From contig JAGVVL010000025.1 of NCBI GenBank assembly GCA_018287875.1, forward strand, positions 2,108,001-2,172,000: DNA of 64,000 nt, given 5' to 3'. The stretch comes from Nigrospora sphaerica (lineage: Eukaryota > Ascomycota > Sordariomycetes > Amphisphaeriales > Apiosporaceae). Positions 22,681 to 35,164 of this stretch are shown piece after piece (positions within the stretch are counted from its first letter, which is position 1; each line of letters starts with the position of its first letter). The translations under genes and the position numbers were made by a program. The notes beneath the pieces were generated by a model that was given only the letters and a program-made list of their open reading frames with translations, was not told the DNA's origin and made no database searches.

Positions 22681-24898
22681 ATGCGTATGTCATGCCCTTC
22701 CCTTCCCGTCTCTGCCCTCGTTGGTCACGCAGCCCGACGTGCTCGCGCCCGCGCTGCTGCTGCGCCGGCCTTTTCCCCTCCACCCATGGCCGCCTGCGCA
22801 CCCATCCCGCCGCCTTTGTCTCCGAGCAATGCTAATGTGTATCTATCTCTCTTGCAGCGCCCAAGAAGAAGCAGCAGCAGACTATGTCCCTTGGGGACTT
22901 CCTCAATGAAGGCAGTTAGTTCGCCCCGTCCTCCGTCTGCTCGCCGGGGATGCCCTTCGAATTGGGCCCCTGCGCCCCGCCCTCCGACGCCATATACCCG
23001 CCCAACAAACACGCGGGGACCCCGTAGCTGACATGACCTGCAGAATATGGCGGCTCTTGGGCCGATGAGGTCGAGGACTCGTACGGTACGCCGCATCCCT
23101 CCCCCCCAGCGAGGATGCCACCGTACATTTACTGATTGTTCTTATCAGGCTCCCAGCCTCTGCCCGCTCCCTCCACCTCCCGCATGGGCGGTGGCTACTC
23201 TAGCTACGGTGCCGGCGGCGGCGGCTTTGGTGATCGAGGTACGTATTCTCCTTGTGCTGTCTCCTTGGGGATCATTAATCTGATCGCCTGCCTATAGGAT
23301 ACGCCGTGCGCGATTCGTTCCCAACCGAGCTCCCCACCAAGCCCCCGTACACCGCCCACCTGGGCAACCTCTCGTACGATGCTACCTCGGAGACTGTCAC
23401 CGAGTTCTTCGCGGGCTGCGACATCACTAGCGTCCGGATCATCGAAGACCGAATCGAGAACCGGCCCAAAGGTTTTGCCTACGCCGAGTTTAAGGATGTT
23501 GAGGGTTTGAAGAGGGCCCTTGACCTGGACGGAGAGCAGTTTCAAGGACGCAACATCCGGGTCAAGATCGCTGATCCCCGTATGTATCCTCCCCCGGCAT
23601 AGAAAGTCTCTGCTGACAACGTTCCAGCCAAGAACGACCGTGGCATGGGTGACCGTGACCGTGGCGGGGAGTCTGCCCTCAACCTGTCTAGCTGGGAACG
23701 AAAGGGCCCCCTGGCTGCGCTGCCCGGCCGCGAGCCTGAGCGACGCAACGACTTTGGCGGCGAGCGCCGGAACGACTTTGGCGAGCGCCGTGCCCCTCGC
23801 GAGTTTGCCCCCGCCGACGAGAACAAGGGCCGTGACTTCTCCAACCTGTCTTGGGAGCGCAGAGGACCTCTGTCGCCGGTGCCTCAGCCAGAACGCACTT
23901 CATCCCGGGCTAGCAGCCGCCCTGGTGTCGACGACGGCAACCGGGCTGATTCTTTCCGAGAGCGCAAGGGACGCGCCGCTCCCGCGTGGGGCGAGGGCCG
24001 TCCTGAGGGCTCGCGACCCCCTCGTGAGCATTCCGAACGCCCTGATCGCCCCGAGCGCGCCCCGACCGCCGCCGAGCTCGACAACAAGTGGCGCAGCAAC
24101 ATGCGTCCTGACGCCAAGTCGCCCGAAGCCGAGGCGCCTGCGTCACCGTCGGCTGCGTCCGCCGCCCCTGCTGGCCGCCCCCGCCTCAACCTGCAGAAGC
24201 GCACTGTTTCGGAAGTTCCTGGTGTGACATCGCCCGCGCTGGCATCTGCATCTGACGCCAAGGGTAACCCCTTCGGCGCCGCCCGTCCTATTGATACGGC
24301 CGCCCGCGAGCGTGAGCTGCTGTTGAAGAAGGAGCAGGCCGCCAAGGAGAAGGCGGAAGCCGAGGAGAAGGCCAAGGAGGAACGCCGCTTGGCTAAGGAG
24401 GCTGCCGCCGAGGAGGCTGCTCAGAAAGCGGCCGCTGCTGCCGAGGCCGAGAAGGAGGCCGCCGAAAAGGCCGAGAAGGAGGCCGCCGAGAAGGCCGCCA
24501 ACGCCGAGGCGGAACCGCCCAAGACCGAAGAGACCCCCAAGGAGACGGAGGCTGAGGGAACCGGCGAGCAGAAGACGCTGCCCTCCAGACCGCGAGAGGC
24601 AGCCCCCAAGTCTCGTGCTGCCGAAAGTGGCAGCTGGAGAGCGGCGGGAGACAGCCGGTCTGCAAGAGGCGGCTACCAGAACGCGCCCCGTGGACGGGGC
24701 GAGTACCGAGGCGGACGCGGTGCAGGTCGCGGTCGCGGTGACCGTGGCGGCTTTGGCGAAGGCCGGGGCCACCGTGCTAACGGCAGCCACGGCGGCCAAC
24801 AGTCGGTTCCCAGCACGCCCATTACCGAGGAGCCCGCTACGCCTCAGGACCCCGATGGCTGGCAAACCGTCTCCAAGGGTCGCCGTGGTCGGGCTTAG
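22681..24898 (+). CDS. eIF4B-like translation initiation factor (RRM protein)
   Basis: Six exons: 22681-22684, 22858-22914, 23044-23085, 23149-23238, 23298-23579, 23628-24898; 581 aa. The first exon is only ATGC, spliced with a GTATGT donor to give MPPKKKQQQTMSLGDFLNEG. One RRM (about 82-158) has RNP2-like HLGNLSY and RNP1-like KGFAYAEF. Downstream lie two copies of an LSWERxGPL motif like the repeats of fungal eIF4B/Tif3, a charged Arg/Asp/Glu-rich region, a long Ala/Glu/Lys helix (about 385-455, EKAEKEAAEK units) and a C-terminal RGG-type region (RGRGEYRGGRGAGRGRG). eIF4B stimulates the eIF4A helicase and mRNA recruitment to the 40S subunit. Very short 5' exons make the start easy to mis-annotate. 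Confidence 0.88.
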
Positions 24899-25091
24899 AT
24901 AAGACGGCTCCACGACAGATCTTTGGGAGAGGGCCACCTCAACATGTACAAAAGCTCTCCGAGATGTCCCTCTGCCGGCACATCCATTGGCCCACTAGCT
25001 TGACCCCGGGCTGAAAGCACGCTCACGCTCTCTCTTCGGCCAATCACTCCGCCGCCCACCCCACTCTCCCCATGTCTCTGACAACCAAAAG

Positions 25092-25097
25092 AATAAA
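25092..25097 (+). promoter_or_regulatory. AATAAA poly(A) signal, eIF4B
   Basis: Canonical hexamer about 195 bases after the eIF4B stop codon, on the sense strand. Confidence 0.5.
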
Positions 25098-25200
25098 AAG
25101 AGAAGCAGCATCCTGGCGCCTTCATGATCTTTGATGGGTATACGGTCACGATTTGAGGATACCAGGCCGTAATATCTCGACGAACGAATGACTCCACGGA

Positions 25201-25224
25201 CGGACTGACGGACGGACTGACGGA
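25201..25224 (+). repeat. 12-bp tandem repeat, two perfect copies
   Basis: CGGACTGACGGA repeated twice, with a partial copy on the left, in the eIF4B 3' flank. Confidence 0.85.
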
Positions 25225-25741
25225 TGGGCATCTGGGTTTTATGCAAAAGCAAAAGTTTTGTCCTTGATTTTTCTTCGCTCCATTCCCCGGCCCATCGCAG
25301 GAGTTGGAAGGTTTGCGAACTTGTCGCGGAGCAGGTAGTCGTCGTTTACCCCTCCTGCCAACCACTTGCGTGTTGCCGGAAGGAATCTGGGTTTTTGGTC
25401 GGGATGCCTTAGCGCATCTGCTCGGCTGTATGTCGTATGCAGTCATGTCCAGACAGATTCGACTATAGACGTAGGAAAGGAATTGAGAGCCTTATGACCA
25501 AACACGAACGAGGAAGAGGCCACGAGCAGTTCACGTGTGTACTTCTTTCCAGAGCATGAACTACGTGTAGATGCATACGCAGGTAACTAGTTGTATAGTT
25601 GACTTCACTCTCACGGACTTCAGACGGACATGGCTTGGTCTATCATTTCGAGAATTCTAATTTAGTGGCCATGGAGAAACGGGACGCAAAAAACGGACCG
25701 CCACAAACAGGCCCCCGTCCAATAGTGCATCGGTCGCCCTT

Positions 25742-28466
25742 CTACTTCCTGAAAACGGCAGCGCCCAGCTTCTCAATCTCGCGGCCCTCGGTCGTGGTCT
25801 TGCCCGCGGCCTCGAGCAGGCGCATCCACGCCTCGGCGTCGCGCTGCTTGACGGCTTCCTCGGCGGCCTTGACGCGCATGCCGCACTTCTCGTACATGGC
25901 GATGTTGGCCCCCGGCTCCAGATTGGCGCACTTGGGGATGAAGACGGCGGCGAGGCGCGGGTTGCCCGCTTGGAGGGTCTGGTTGAAGAACGGCTTGGGA
26001 GGGGGAAGAGGGGTTAGCCAGGTTCTGTTTCTCCGCCGTTGCCGTCAAGAAAGGCACGCCAGACTTACCTCCCATCCGATAGGGCTTTTTCTGTTCTTGG
26101 AAATCTCCTCAACTTCGTTCCAGTCGCGTTTGGCCACCAGTGCGCGGAGTCTGTTACCGATGTGGTGTGAGTCGACTCGCTTCGCATGCCGAAAGGGGGG
26201 GGGGAGCCAACTATACCGGATCCACCAGGCCACTTTCTCGGGCACCTTGAACTCGCTCTGAATCTTCTTGGCCTTGTTGTTGTACCCCAGGCGGATCAGC
26301 TTGAAGAGAGTCTCGTTCACGCTGAGTCCCGTAAAACTGTCAGAGAAGTCACGCTCAAATGTCTCCTGCATTCTCAGGAGAGTGGCAGCCTCCTTCAGGG
26401 CCACGAGCTCAAAGTTGTGCTCTCGGGAGTCGGAGAGCAGCTTCGCGGCGAGGGCAAGCTTATCGCCCGCTGTGCGCGCGTCGGGCTGTCGCAGTGACTC
26501 GCGGATGAACACGCCAGCTCCATCGACGCGGCGGTCGTCCTGGTAGAAAAGATCTTTGAGTAGAGCATTGTCCCCCTCCAAGGCCGCCGATGACTCGACA
26601 AGAGCGGTGGCGGCGGGGCGAGTATTGATGACGCGGAAGAAAGAAGCCAGTGGCAGCTTTTTCTTGAGCTGGATCAAGACGAAGAACACGAGGTCGGAAT
26701 CGCCACTCTCGATGGCCTTGTCCAACGCGATCTCATCCTCCTCCATACTAAGCAAGAGAGGAACTTGACGGCCAGCACGAGGCTCGTGGTTCAACAACTC
26801 CGTGGCTAGGCGTCCCCGGCCTTCGTCGTATGCGGCACTCGCAATGGTCTCGAAAGATATGCCAGGCTTGCCAGCCAGTTTCTCAACAATCAAACGGCAG
26901 ATATCTTCGTCGTCTTCGGAGCCCATGCGAACTTTGGCCGACGCCCAGTGGACGTAGATCTGGTTTGTCGGCAGTCTCAAGTAGCCGGCAATACGCAAAG
27001 CCAACAGGTACTCATGTCGGTTAATCAGCCTCTGGATCAGGCCCTCGGGGGTCAAGCGCTGGTACTGTTCATATGACAAGGGGATTCCGATCTCGTAATA
27101 GCGCACCGCGTTGAGTACACGTAATGTCTCGCACATATCGACAAAGTCGTCGCTGTTGTAAATATCTAGAACCGACTTGCCGAATGAAGCCGCCTTGAGC
27201 AGCTGTTTCTGCCAGTGAACGTTGAATTCCTGCCCGGCAGCCGCAACGCAAGTATCCACAGCTTCGACGAGGTGGGATCGGATCAGCTGGATGTTGTCGT
27301 CGGCTTTTGGCGACTGTTTCTCAAGTTGCTCAACGGCATCCAGCAATATGGAGGCGGGCGAGTCGGTCCCGTAACTAAAGACCTCATCGGTGACGCCTGG
27401 CACCTTCTGGAGAAAGTCGCACACATCGTTGGTGATGAGGCGCACACCGTCGTGGTCTGGTATGATGTGTATCCTCCCTTCGTAGAAGAAGGAGGCGACG
27501 GCGTTGTTGGGCCCGATCACGTTGACCTCGTCGTCCCAGGCCACCACTACAGCGTCGTTGCCACACCATTCCAGGTACTTGGGCGGGATCTTCGACATGG
27601 AGTCATGCTCGCTCAGCCGGCTTTGAAAATCGGAAGTGATAACGTGGGCTATGCCATTCGCGGCGTATAGGGCGGCGAACTTGCCGTTCGGCGACACGCT
27701 GATGTGGGTGAAGGGGCCGATATCCAGGAAGCGATCCTCCGAGTCAGTCGCATCTACCACATAGATGGTCTTTTCAATACTCAGGAAGACCTCGACGGAG
27801 CGTGAGAGGGTAAAAGTAGGCGAAATGATAGTCCAGGCAAAAATCTCGCCGGCGGGGGGCTGGGCCAGCTGCTTTGGCCGCGGCTCGTCGTAGGAAGAGA
27901 CGTAGATGAGGGCGTTATTCGAGAGCAAGGCGACCATGCCGCTGCCGTAAAAGCGGCAGGAGTGGACGCCATGCTCCTCGGCTTCGCGGCCTAAGGAGAA
28001 CTGGGTGAAATCTCCCTGCAAGTTGTTGTAGCACCGGACGGTCCCCTCGTAGCTGACAACCAGGAGTTTCTCGTCTTCGGACCAGCCGAGGCCCTTGACA
28101 GAGCCTTTGTCCCAGGCGATGCTCTTCAGCAGCTTGCCGGCACAGCTGTAGATATCGATGCTGGGCTTGGAGGATTTGGCGGCGCGAAAGGCCTGCAGCT
28201 TGGTCTCATCCCGATAAATGGCTGGCACGGGATCAGCACGGGCGAGGGGGGATGTGGAGCAGGGAGAGAAGGGGCGGAGGCGGGCATGGCGGCGATGAAC
28301 GCGACGAGGGAATGGCCGTACCTACGGCGCCGCCATACGGGGCTCCGGCGACTATGTAATTGTCCAGGTCGAGATCCTGGTCAAAGACGGCCGTGTACAG
28401 CTGCGTCTTGCGGTAGAAGCGATCCCCCACCTGCTCCCATCCTGCCGTCGGTCTAGCTACCTCCAT
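25742..28466 (-). CDS. VPS16: Vps16, HOPS/CORVET tethering complex subunit
   Basis: Four exons on the minus strand (28466-28322, 28221-26217, 26150-26069, 25993-25742), 827 aa, close to yeast (798) and human (839) Vps16. The N-terminal half is the beta-propeller-like Vps16_N domain (WDQDLDLDN-type start, YRDETKLQ, WSEDEKLLVVSYEG, WCGNDAVVVAWDD). The C-terminal half is the alpha-solenoid (YEIGIPLSYEQYQRL, IQLKKKLPLASFFRVI, AWWIR-LRALVAKRDW). I place a 66-nt intron at 26216-26151 although the frame stays open through it, because removal restores the conserved WWIRLRALVAKRDW. Vps16 is a core subunit of HOPS and CORVET, which tether endosomes and vacuoles. The 100-nt first intron has donor GTACGG. 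Confidence 0.94.
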
Positions 28467-29155
28467 CGTTGCATCACCTCATCGTCGTAGGCAGCGAAAT
28501 GCGAAATCTGGGCCGCAAGTTATGCGCAGTTCCGGCACGGTGGTGTAGAAAAGAGAGGAATGGTCACACGGTGAGAGCGCTCAGCAGTAGGCTGCAAATG
28601 GGAGGTGCGGCTGGGAGCTGTTGCTGCTGGAGTGAGTGAGCAAGTGAGTGAGTGACGTCCCAGTCTAGGCTCCCCCGCCGCCCACGCCGACATTACATAA
28701 GCGTCGATTGGCCCACTTTTATGTTCTATTGACCAGCGTCGCTCCCTAGAAGCAGGTACGAAGTTGTAGGTACACAGAGGGAAACCATCAACTCAGCAAA
28801 GGAATGGCCCAGGCCGGTCGAAAAGGGGTACCTAGTTCGGAGCTATCCATAAATCTTACTATCCAACGGGAACGCCACTGTCTGGAAACTTGCTGTACCA
28901 GTTTTCATGGTCCTACCCCCAAACCACCAACGCCGCAAAGTTGAAGTGGCCATTCCTTTATAAGGACGTATCAGAGTCAATATATGCAGATTTCTCCTTC
29001 TTTTGGTTCGAGCAGCGCGACCTTTTCCCAGTCTAGGTCAGTCATCATTCCGATTCTTTCGTAGCCTGGATGTTCGACCGAGCGGGCCAGTATGAGGCAG
29101 TCGGCGTGGTATGTATCACCGGTCCCTGCAAGTTTCGTTAGATATCATTGTCCTC
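28467..29155. other. Intergenic 0.7 kb
   Basis: Promoter side of Vps16 and 3' flank of the HET-domain gene. Less GC-rich than the surroundings; no gene supported. Confidence 0.55.
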
Positions 29156-31176
29156 TCACCGACCCAGCCGGCGTAGCATACACAGGTAGTCACGCTTGAG
29201 TATCCGGAGTGGTAGAAGGCGAATATCAACCTCGTCATCCCATTGTTTGTCAGTCTTTTGTATTTCACCATCAGCGGGCCAAGGTGATCTTCTGACGGTG
29301 AAGCCGCCATCCGGCAGTTGCACTTTCTCCAGTTTCGCATCAAACTCTCCAGTTGCATGATAGCCGCGAGCTTCGAGGTCGACTCCAACTTGATATGGAG
29401 TATAACGTTCTGGAGTCGAGATAAGTTTTCCACATAGTACGGGCCCGGCCATTCGGAGGTATGCCTTGCTCACGCGTCCGAACTGATCCGATGATTCGAG
29501 ATTCATGCACACCTCGACGATTCTTGACGGAAAAGTAGTATCCTTGAATGTATCTGCTGCTTTGTGGTACACCTCGCCAATGATCGAGGCCCAGGAAAAG
29601 CTCGGTGCAGTATAGGTTGTCGGCAGAAATTTAGTCTTTGAGAAGGGGCTCCTGTACCACAAAAGCCCCCTGACTGTGAGCTGTGACATGTTGGGCGGCG
29701 TGGACCATATGCCAGCCACATATTGCGCACCGCGTAAACTCGGTGCCGTCATGCGCGCGATACCTGCTATGGCGGTAACCTTGTCCGTCTGTTCTGTGAG
29801 ATCCCGGCTGAGATATTCTTGCACAATGTCAAACCAATAATCTTCAGGGTCCCGTGCCTCCTTGTATAGATCTCCATAAAGGCGCTGGCCGCACTCGCAC
29901 TCATTCAATGTTCGGCATCCCCATTGCACTTCGCCACTCGTGTACGTGATGAAGCGTGCTGAAAGCAGTCGTTCCTGTAAGGTCCAAGCCCTTGTGTCGA
30001 CCGGATCAACTCGGATGCTGCGATAGCCGTTAGATGACTGCCTGCCGCCTCGGTGGTGACCCCAGTCGTTGATGACGCGGGCTCGCAATTCCGTCGTTTG
30101 CCCTTCCACCTCGATGTTTGCCAAATGGATCGAACTTTCCCGTTCGTTGCTTAGGAACCCTTCATCGCACGCCGAGGCCGAGCTTGCGACAATAGTTACG
30201 AGAGCAAGGGCATAGACCACGCTCATCTTTCCCGCTTCGCGATGCCAGTCATCTATGTCATCTTGAATGATGCACAGGGAGTCGATCCAGATGAGGTCTG
30301 TTCCCAGGCTCGTGGTCACAGATACTGCATCCCTCAAAGTTTGAGGCAGGCAAGTGATATCAACACCGGCTGTCAACAACGAGAGAGTCCCTGATGTAGC
30401 CCTGAATTGTTTCTCCGCGCTTCCCCAACAGTAGCTGAGCGCTGTATATCGCGAGGCCATGCTTCGATGGAAATTGACGAGCTGTAACTTCCGGTCCATG
30501 CTGTTTATTCGGAGGATTCGCATAGGACAGCCACCACTCAAAGTGCTGGTCAGCCTAGCTTGATATTCTTGACAAGCGCTGTGGGTTTGTAGACATCGGT
30601 TCAGGTTATCTGCAATGAAATTGGCGGTCATCGGTGAGTTTGCTGTAGCCGGCAACTCGGTATCGGTGATGAACCGCAGTACTTGGGGGTTTCCTACAGT
30701 ACAGTTGTCAGCCAAAAGAGTAATCCATACACCGGTGCTGCTTGCCGTAGATTTATCTCACCGACGCTATAAATCTGCAAATTTGGCAGAAGGAATCGAG
30801 GGCGGAGTGTAAATCTCTCGGCATCGTACCGCACAGAGAATTGTATGTGTTCCTTCTCTTGTTGCGCATTGAAGCCCCAAAGTCGTATGGCACTGATAAA
30901 AACTGCGCACAACCAACATCCATCCAAAGCACGTTGCCGTGTGTCGCCTATGTCTTTGTTGATGTTGTTTGACGCCGACTCTGCGGCGGCTGTCGTTGGA
31001 TAATGTTCTTCATCATACCGGCACCTCGAGCAGAGAGACTCAGTCAATGGCAACCGCCTCGAGACCGAAGTGCGCGGCAATGGAGAAGACAAGGTCGTTG
31101 CCTCTTGTGGCAACCGCATCTTTGTCACAGAAGAACTTTGCGTTTCGACGTTAACAGATGAATAGATCCTACGCAT
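29156..31176 (-). CDS. HET-domain (heterokaryon incompatibility) protein
   Basis: Two exons on the minus strand (31176-30762 and 30693-29156; 68-nt intron with a GTGAGA donor), about 650 aa. The HET domain spans roughly residues 220-370: YTALSYCWGS, LPQTLRDAVSVT, LIWIDSLCIIQDD-DDWHREAGKM, and later RAWTLQERLLSARFITYTSGEVQWGC. The N-terminal part has Cys pairs LCSRCR and DGCWLC, as in many HET proteins. No NACHT, WD40 or ankyrin part is seen. HET domains trigger cell death in non-self recognition in filamentous ascomycetes; partner unknown. The start is uncertain: the ATG at 31176 is the first in frame, but 31119 is possible, and the frame is open further upstream only with a TTG codon. Codon use is less GC-biased than in neighbours. 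Confidence 0.87.
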
Positions 31177-32255
31177 GAAGACGCGGAAGCGATGCCATGG
31201 TAAGAAAGAAGAAATAGAGCGACCCTGGGTTGCTGCATCGGGGAACCATTGCTCGAAACCTTTCTGCCAACATGGGGCTGGGGTCCCGTCCGGCTTGCTA
31301 GCGATCTGCAAAGCGCTTAGCAGAGGGGGTGGTCATTCAAGCAGACCCAGTTATACTGAGTAAAGTGTGACAGTAGCCGGGGTCGCTGCATTAAAGACCC
31401 AGGACCTGCGCGATCACGATGTATCGTAGGACCAACTTTGTGATACATAGCTGCAGAGAGATATTCGGCCGTGAAACTTGTGTGTAATGTAGAAAAGCCG
31501 CTATAAAGAATTTACTCGAGCAATATCTGTATGATGAGCACTTCTTCGAGTCCAGGCGGATGCGGCTTTCTTATTGCGGAAGGTGTAAGGGAGGTTGAAG
31601 TCGAACTCACAAATGAAGGAAGCCAAGTATTCAGCACCACTAACGCCACCAGCTTCTTATCGCTTCTGTTAAAACCAGTGTATGGGTCAGAAAGATGGTC
31701 TAACAGGCGTGGTCTTGCTATCTAGCTGGACCCTCGAGCTCTACGTAGGTAGGCACCCTGACGCTCGGGTCAGCGCGCGCATCACTAAATCATATCTCAT
31801 ATATCCTACAGGTCGTACCCCATGCCGTACTGTATCAGCTTCGCACCCAAATGGCACGGTACTACACAAGATCTAGCTAGCTGTATCTACATACTTATCT
31901 ACAAATTACCTATGTTCGCGAAAGCTCGCGCGTCCTGGCCGCCTCGTGAATTTGAATCCTTACGTTCAAGTACCACTCTACGTCGGCAATCGAGCTCATT
32001 CACGTCTTTATGCTTAGAAGCTGAGGCGGGCCATACTCCGACACGTTACCCACTGCAGCGCTTACGGCCCGTTGCGTCTGCGCTTAGAGCAAACAGCTGC
32101 ATGCACGAAACTCAATGAAGACAATTATTAATCAGGCAGACGACACCATTTCATTCAATGGATTAGCCGAAGCCCGAACACGTAGCAAGGACTGGTTGGG
32201 GATTCAAATGAGTTAATCGTATGATTGCCTGGCCAGAATGGCTGGTTTTGTAACC
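31177..32255. other. Intergenic 1.1 kb
   Basis: Lies between the HET gene start and the GH1 gene stop. Relatively A/T-rich, no gene supported; a TAGGTAGG motif is at about 31746-31753. Confidence 0.5.
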
Positions 32256-33788
32256 TCATTTGCTCATGACGCTCTTGAAGAGGTGCTTCATCTGATCGGC
32301 GCTCTTCTTGGGGGTCCTCTTCAGAGTCGTGTAGTTCACGTAGCAGCAGCCAAACCTCGTCTCGTAGCCCTCAGCCCACTCGAAGTTGTCCATGAGGGAC
32401 CAAGCCATGTAGCCCTTGACATTGCAGCCGTCCTCCGAAACTGCTTGGGCCATAGCATTCACGTAGTCGTTGAAATACCTCACGCGGAACTCGTCCTTGA
32501 CGATCGTCTTTTCATCCAGCTCGTTCTCTCCCTTGATGCTGGTACCGTTCTCCGTGACGTAGATGGGCGGGTAGCCGTAGCGCTTGCTGAGCCACACGAT
32601 GAGGTTACGGAACCCCTGCGCATTGGGACGCAGCCAGAAACTCTGCGTCTCCTCGCCGATGCACTCGCCGCTCTTGGAGTAGAAAAGCGTCTCGAGGTTC
32701 CCGAGGAAGTCGTCCTCGGGCGGCTCGCCGGTCTTGTGCTTGATGTAGTTGGCTGTGTAGTGGTTCATGCCGTAGAAGTCGTTGGAGCCCAGGACCAACT
32801 CGCGTTCCTCGTCGGTGAAGGTCGGCAGGCGATCGCCCAGCTGTTTCCGCATGGAGTCGGGGTACTTGCCGAAGTAGATGGGGTCGGCGAACCAGCAGAT
32901 GGAGAACTCAATTTTGCGATCGGCCGCCTCGACGTCCTCGGGGTCTTCGGGGTCCCAGGGGTACGTGCCGTCGCCGTTCAAGGTGATGCCAATCTGGCCG
33001 CCGTTCTGGGGCTTGAACTCCTCGCGGTACACCTTGACGGCGCGACCGTGGGCGACCAGGCAGTTGTGGCCGACGATCCAGGGCTCGCGGGCGCTATCGC
33101 CCACGGGCGACTTGGTTCGGTCCGAAGTGTGACCGGGAGCGAAGTAGCCGCTGTTGTAGCCCAGAATGGAGCTGCACCACGGCTCGTTGAAGGTAATCCA
33201 GTTCTTGCACTTGGGGATGGCCTTGAAGACAACACGAGCGTAGTTCTCGAAGTCCAGGGGAAACTCGGTCCTGTTCAGCAGGCCTCCGTACCGCTTGTCC
33301 AGCTCGTCGGGGAGGTCCCAGTGGTACAGGGTGATGAACGGCTGAATGCCCGCCTCGAGCAGGTCGTCGACCAGCTTGATATAGTAGTCGAGGCCCTTCT
33401 GGTTGATTGGGTCGTTCCGGCCCCCAAGGGGAATGATGCGCGACCATGAGATGGAGAAGCGGTAGCACTTCGCACCAAGGTGTTTCAGCAGCGCCACATC
33501 TTCGTGGCTGCGGTGGTAAGAATCACAGGCAACACTGCCATCCACGCCACCTGCAATCTTGCCTTTGATCTTACAGAAGGTGTCCCAAATGGAGGGGCCC
33601 CGGCCGTCTTCCTCAATACCACCCTCAATCTGGTAGCTGGAGGGGGGAAACAAGACACGTCAGCCTCCTCAGTTCACCATCAAGGGGGCCGATAAGAGTG
33701 GTGGACTCTATAGCCGCCCAAAGACATAAAGGGGGATGACATACGAAGCCGTGGCGAACCCCCACGTGAAGTCGGCAGGCAGAGACAT
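32256..33788 (-). CDS. GH1 beta-glucosidase, intracellular type
   Basis: Two exons on the minus strand (33788-33745 and 33636-32256; 108-nt intron, GTATGT donor), 474 aa, the usual length for fungal GH1. The first exon codes MSLPADFTWGFATA, and the junction restores FATASYQIEGG, the start of the TIM barrel. Catalytic acid/base Glu166 (WITFNEPW) and nucleophile Glu377 (YVTENG) are both present, with YHWDLP, FYGMNHYTANY and SLMDNFEWAEGY supplying the sugar-binding residues. No signal peptide, so it is expected to be cytosolic, hydrolysing cellobiose and other beta-glucosides taken up by the cell. A TATATA box lies about 100 bases upstream. Confidence 0.96.
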
Positions 33789-35164
33789 GGTGATACGCGA
33801 GGACAGATGAAGCAACCCCGGTCTAGCGTAGGAAAAGGGAGGAGGCAGGCAGGCAAGACGAGACGCGGTTCTCGTTGAGATCAATGTGGGTATATAGGCT
33901 CACAGCGAGAGGACCTTTAAGCCTGGGGTCAGGAAGAGCGGAGATTCAGCGAGCGCCCTCCGCCGAGAAACGGGAAAACAGCATCTTCTTATAACCACCT
34001 TTTCCCCTTCGCGCCCCGTGGGACACCGGGCGTCCACAGGGCCATATTCAAGGACGCTTGGATCCTTACCCAATTCTCCCTGTCGGACCGTGGCGACCGA
34101 GATACCCCCCTCTCTTCCCCCCCCCCCCCGGGAGGATGCGCAACGGAAAGAGATGGGATGGCTGATTTCCCCCAAACCATTCAAACCGCAGGAAGAAAGG
34201 GCCCCCCTTCCCCTCTCCCCTACCCCCCGGGCGCGCGGCGGGGTAATTCGGGGTGCGCGCGTGTGGTTCGTCGTACCGGCTCTTCCCAGCTAGCCAGTTC
34301 CCAGTCGCGGCTCAAGCGCAGAGTTCTTCCGTTTGGTACATTTCGGTCGCTCAGTTAATGCTGGCCTCTCTGTCACGGCCCGTCTAGCCGACGACGAGGC
34401 CAAGTGTCGCGAAGCGCCGCCAAAACTTCGGCCGGCCCAGCGATCGACCACGCCTAGCCAGCCAGTTGGGCCTGTCCGTACCGTACCCGGGTATCACATT
34501 GAGAGAAGCTGTGTATCTGCGGGACTCGGCATGCCGCCCTCCTGCGCCACTCCCTAACTGCCTATCGCGAGCTGCCCCAGGAGAGCTACTCGCCGCGTGG
34601 CAAGAGGGCCTTGCTTTCTAGTCGCCCTACTAACGCTCGTCGGTCCCGTTCACCCGTCCGTGCGGCACGAACCCGTTGAGAGCCATTAGACACACATGTC
34701 AGTCCCTGATGCACATCATGTACCCCAAAAAGGCGGTTGGTCGCACCGCCGTGTTATACATGCTACTTCCGGAATATAGCTTTCTATGCCGATTCCTCGA
34801 CGGCAATGTACGTAGGCCGCCATGCGCCCGTACGGATCCAGGCGCTCCAATGCCTCCCTCTCCCTTGCCTGCAGCCAGGTTTTCTTTTTTGCCTCAATAC
34901 GCACACTTGCCCTGTCCTTCTCTCTTATCGGAATGTCGGGTCTGTGACCCAGAAGCACCCAAAGCACGTTGCGCTTTGCAACTCGGTCCGGGGGTGCTAG
35001 CCCAGGTATAGACGGCCCGTCTGCAATGCGACCGCGTTTTGCGTCGGAGAATCATGCGTCTGGCGGCCGGCCGCCGTCTGACGCTACCAATGGATCCGTC
35101 ACGTACAAGCGCAAGACGGGTCGGCGGTCCTCGATGCCCACCTGAGGCTGACCGGGGCAACCTG
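33789..35164. other. Intergenic 1.4 kb
   Basis: GH1 promoter and 3' flank of the GFA-like gene, with long C-runs near 34117-34130 and 34222-34229. No gene supported. Confidence 0.5.
33891..33896 (-). promoter_or_regulatory. TATA box candidate for the GH1 gene
   Basis: TATATA about 103 bases upstream of the GH1 start codon. Confidence 0.5.

Larger units (their letters stand above)
24899..25741. other. Intergenic, convergent 3' ends
   Basis: 3' flanks of the eIF4B (+) and Vps16 (-) genes, with a poly(A) signal and two perfect copies of a 12-mer at 25201-25224. No gene supported. Confidence 0.55.

Noticed and set aside
20000..24000. Short tandem repeats considered as a CRISPR array or transposon ends
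   Set aside because: Units are 3-12 bp without spacers; simple sequence repeats explain them and no inverted terminal repeats were seen.
32238..33449. 403-codon plus-strand ORF over the GH1 gene
   Set aside because: Antisense shadow; the GH1 frame has both catalytic Glu and full-length conservation.
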